This document shows, in pieces, positions 4,787 to 5,939 of a DNA stretch of 5,939 nucleotides (position 1 is its first letter; each line of letters opens with the position of its first letter). A program made the position numbers and the translations under genes. Under the pieces are notes generated by a model. The model was not told where the DNA came from. It made no database searches and worked only from the letters and a program-made list of their open reading frames with translations. The stretch comes from Vitreoscilla sp. (GTDB taxonomy: Bacteria; Pseudomonadota; Gammaproteobacteria; Burkholderiales; Burkholderiaceae): contig JACMOG010000294.1 of assembly GCA_014378125.1 (NCBI GenBank), positions 1-5,939 of the forward strand. Direction: 5' to 3'.

Positions 4787-5939
4787 ATGGCACCCCGTGA
4801 CCGCCCCGAAGCGACGGCCGTCACCCGCGACGCGTTCGTTCGCGTGCGCGGCGCGCGCGAGCACAACCTGAAGGACGTGGACGTGGCCATCCCGCGCGAC
4901 GCGCTGGTGGTGTTCACCGGCGTGTCGGGCTCCGGCAAGTCGTCGCTCGCGTTCGGCACCATCTACGCGGAAGCCCAGCGACGCTACTTCGAGTCGGTGG
5001 CGCCGTACGCGCGGCGCCTCATCGACCAGGTGGGCGTGCCCGACGTCGACGAGATCTCCGGCCTCCCGCCCGCCGTGGCGCTGCAGCAGTCGCGCGGCAC
5101 GCCGGGCGCGCGTTCGTCGGTGGGCAGCGTGTCGCAGCTGTCCAGCCTCGTGCGCATGCTCTATTCGCGCGCCGGCACCTACCCGCCGCGCCAGCCCATG
5201 CTCTACGCGGAAGATTTCTCGCCCAACACCGCCCAGGGCGCCTGTCCCAACTGCCATGGCCTGGGCCGCGTGTTCGAGGTCACCGAGCAGACGATGGTGC
5301 CCGACCCGTCGCTGTCGATCCGCGAGCGTGCCATCGCCTCGTGGCCCCCGGCCTGGCACGGCCAGAACCTGCGCGACATCCTTGTCACGCTGGGTCATGA
5401 CGTCGACCGCCCGTGGCAGGACCTGCCGAAGAAGGATCGCGACTGGAACCTGTTCACCGACGAGCAGCCCACCGTGCCCGTGTACGCCGGCTTCACGCCC
5501 GCCGAGACCAAGGCCGCGCTCAAGTCGAAGATGGAGCCCAGCTACCAGGGCACGTTCATGGGCGCGCGCAAGTACGTGCTGCACACGTTCGCCACCACGC
5601 AGAGCGCGCTGATGAAGAAGCGCGTGTCGCGCTACATGATCGGCGGGCTGTGTGCCGTGTGCGAGGGCAAGCGGCTCAAGCGCGAGGCGTTGTCGGTGAC
5701 GTTCGCCGGGGCCGACATCGGCACGCTGGGGCAGATGTCGCTCGACCAGGTGGCCGAGCTGCTGGCCCCGGCGGCCGGGGGGCGCTTCGACCTCGCGCGT
5801 GACGCGCCGGCGCCCACGCGCGCGCAGTCCCGCGCGGACACGGCGCGTCGCGTGGCCGCGGGCGGCCCCGCGCATGCGGCCGCGCCCGACGTGCGCCGCA
5901 GGCCCGACCTGTCCGAGGAGAAGCGCATCGCGGCCCAAC
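4787..5939 (+). CDS. UvrA-like excinuclease ABC ATPase, class II, without UvrB-binding domain (N-terminal 384 residues, runs off right edge)
   Basis: From ATG 4787 the frame is open to the window end. RGAREHNLKDVDVAIPRDAL leads into Walker A GVSGSGKSS (45-53) and then AFGTIYAEAQRRYFESVAPYARR, the UvrA signature. Zinc-module cysteines are at CPNCHGLG (153-160) and CAVCEGKRL (289-297), matching E. coli UvrA CPTCDGLG and CASCEGTRL. Walker A and the first zinc pair are only about 105 residues apart, against about 240 in E. coli UvrA. The UvrB-binding domain and its neighbouring CxxC are therefore missing, which defines the class II/UvrA2 type. UvrA is a DNA-damage-recognising ABC ATPase; UvrA2 proteins have been linked to tolerance of DNA-damaging drugs and are not essential for normal excision repair. 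The second ATPase half and ABC signature lie beyond the edge. No good Shine-Dalgarno is seen; the start is one base after the SDR remnant stop, so reinitiation is possible. The RTPxLSxEKR-like region (370-383) looks normal for proteobacterial members. Confidence 0.9.
   Translation, partial: MAPRDRPEATAVTRDAFVRVRGAREHNLKDVDVAIPRDALVVFTGVSGSGKSSLAFGTIYAEAQRRYFESVAPYARRLIDQVGVPDVDEISGLPPAVALQQSRGTPGARSSVGSVSQLSSLVRMLYSRAGTYPPRQPMLYAEDFSPNTAQGACPNCHGLGRVFEVTEQTMVPDPSLSIRERAIASWPPAWHGQNLRDILVTLGHDVDRPWQDLPKKDRDWNLFTDEQPTVPVYAGFTPAETKAALKSKMEPSYQGTFMGARKYVLHTFATTQSALMKKRVSRYMIGGLCAVCEGKRLKREALSVTFAGADIGTLGQMSLDQVAELLAPAAGGRFDLARDAPAPTRAQSRADTARRVAAGGPAHAAAPDVRRRPDLSEEKRIAAQ

Noticed and set aside
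3908..5938. 676-residue open frame on the minus strand
   Set aside because: It is mostly antisense to the uvrA-like gene and is rich in R, H, G and A with no domain. Only its part near 4540-4361 is real, being the first half of the ydeI-like pseudogene.
1..5939. CRISPR array, tRNA, rRNA, transposase or attachment site
   Set aside because: No regularly spaced repeats, cloverleaf-like stretches or transposase-like frames were found on either strand.

Overview
This is a high-GC bacterial window. From about 510 to the right edge it looks like a Lysobacterales (Xanthomonadaceae)- or Burkholderiales-type proteobacterium. The protein families there, the CTG/GTG-heavy codon use and the gene styles all fit: an M14 deacylase-like peptidase, a class II UvrA, a YdeI family protein, and an ECF sigma factor with small membrane partners. 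I cannot choose between the two orders from sequence alone. The first ~509 bases read differently. Valine is mostly GTC, leucine is often CTC, and the two gene pieces there (a PemK/MazF-like C-terminus and a ketopantoate-reductase C-terminus) resemble actinobacterial proteins. The change falls at a point where two unrelated genes are cut. It is therefore either a rearrangement or transfer boundary, or a chimeric assembly joint.

Layout. 3-242 (+): tail of a PemK/MazF-like toxin. 243-299: nested inverted repeat between convergent genes. 300-509 (-): last 69 codons of an ApbA/PanE-type reductase. 510-1400 (+): M14 zinc peptidase/deacylase body with all expected catalytic residues but no start of its own. 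1401-1585: non-coding, with a strong hairpin. 1586-2554 (+): membrane-anchored or secreted alpha/beta-hydrolase. 3947-2551 (-): three-gene operon of a DUF6249-like membrane protein, an ECF sigma-70 factor, and a small two-TM protein that is probably its anti-sigma partner. 4540-4036 (-): YdeI/OmdA family pseudogene with an internal frame-changing deletion. 4541-4786: divergent intergenic region holding a 35-codon remnant of a YghA-type short-chain dehydrogenase, a possible promoter and a near-perfect palindrome. 4787-right edge (+): N-terminal 384 codons of a class II UvrA lacking the UvrB-binding domain.

The one clear functional unit is the sigma operon. It has the order expected of an envelope or stress-responsive ECF module, with sigma and anti-sigma coupled by an ATGA overlap behind a good Shine-Dalgarno. 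The hydrolase upstream runs into this operon tail to tail, and the two stop codons share one CTAG. The most notable pattern is damage: four genes (the reductase, the M14 gene, ydeI and the SDR) are cut or deleted within 5.9 kb, and at least one deletion shows microhomology. I see no convincing new defence or biosynthetic system, no CRISPR array, no tRNA or rRNA and no insertion sequence.
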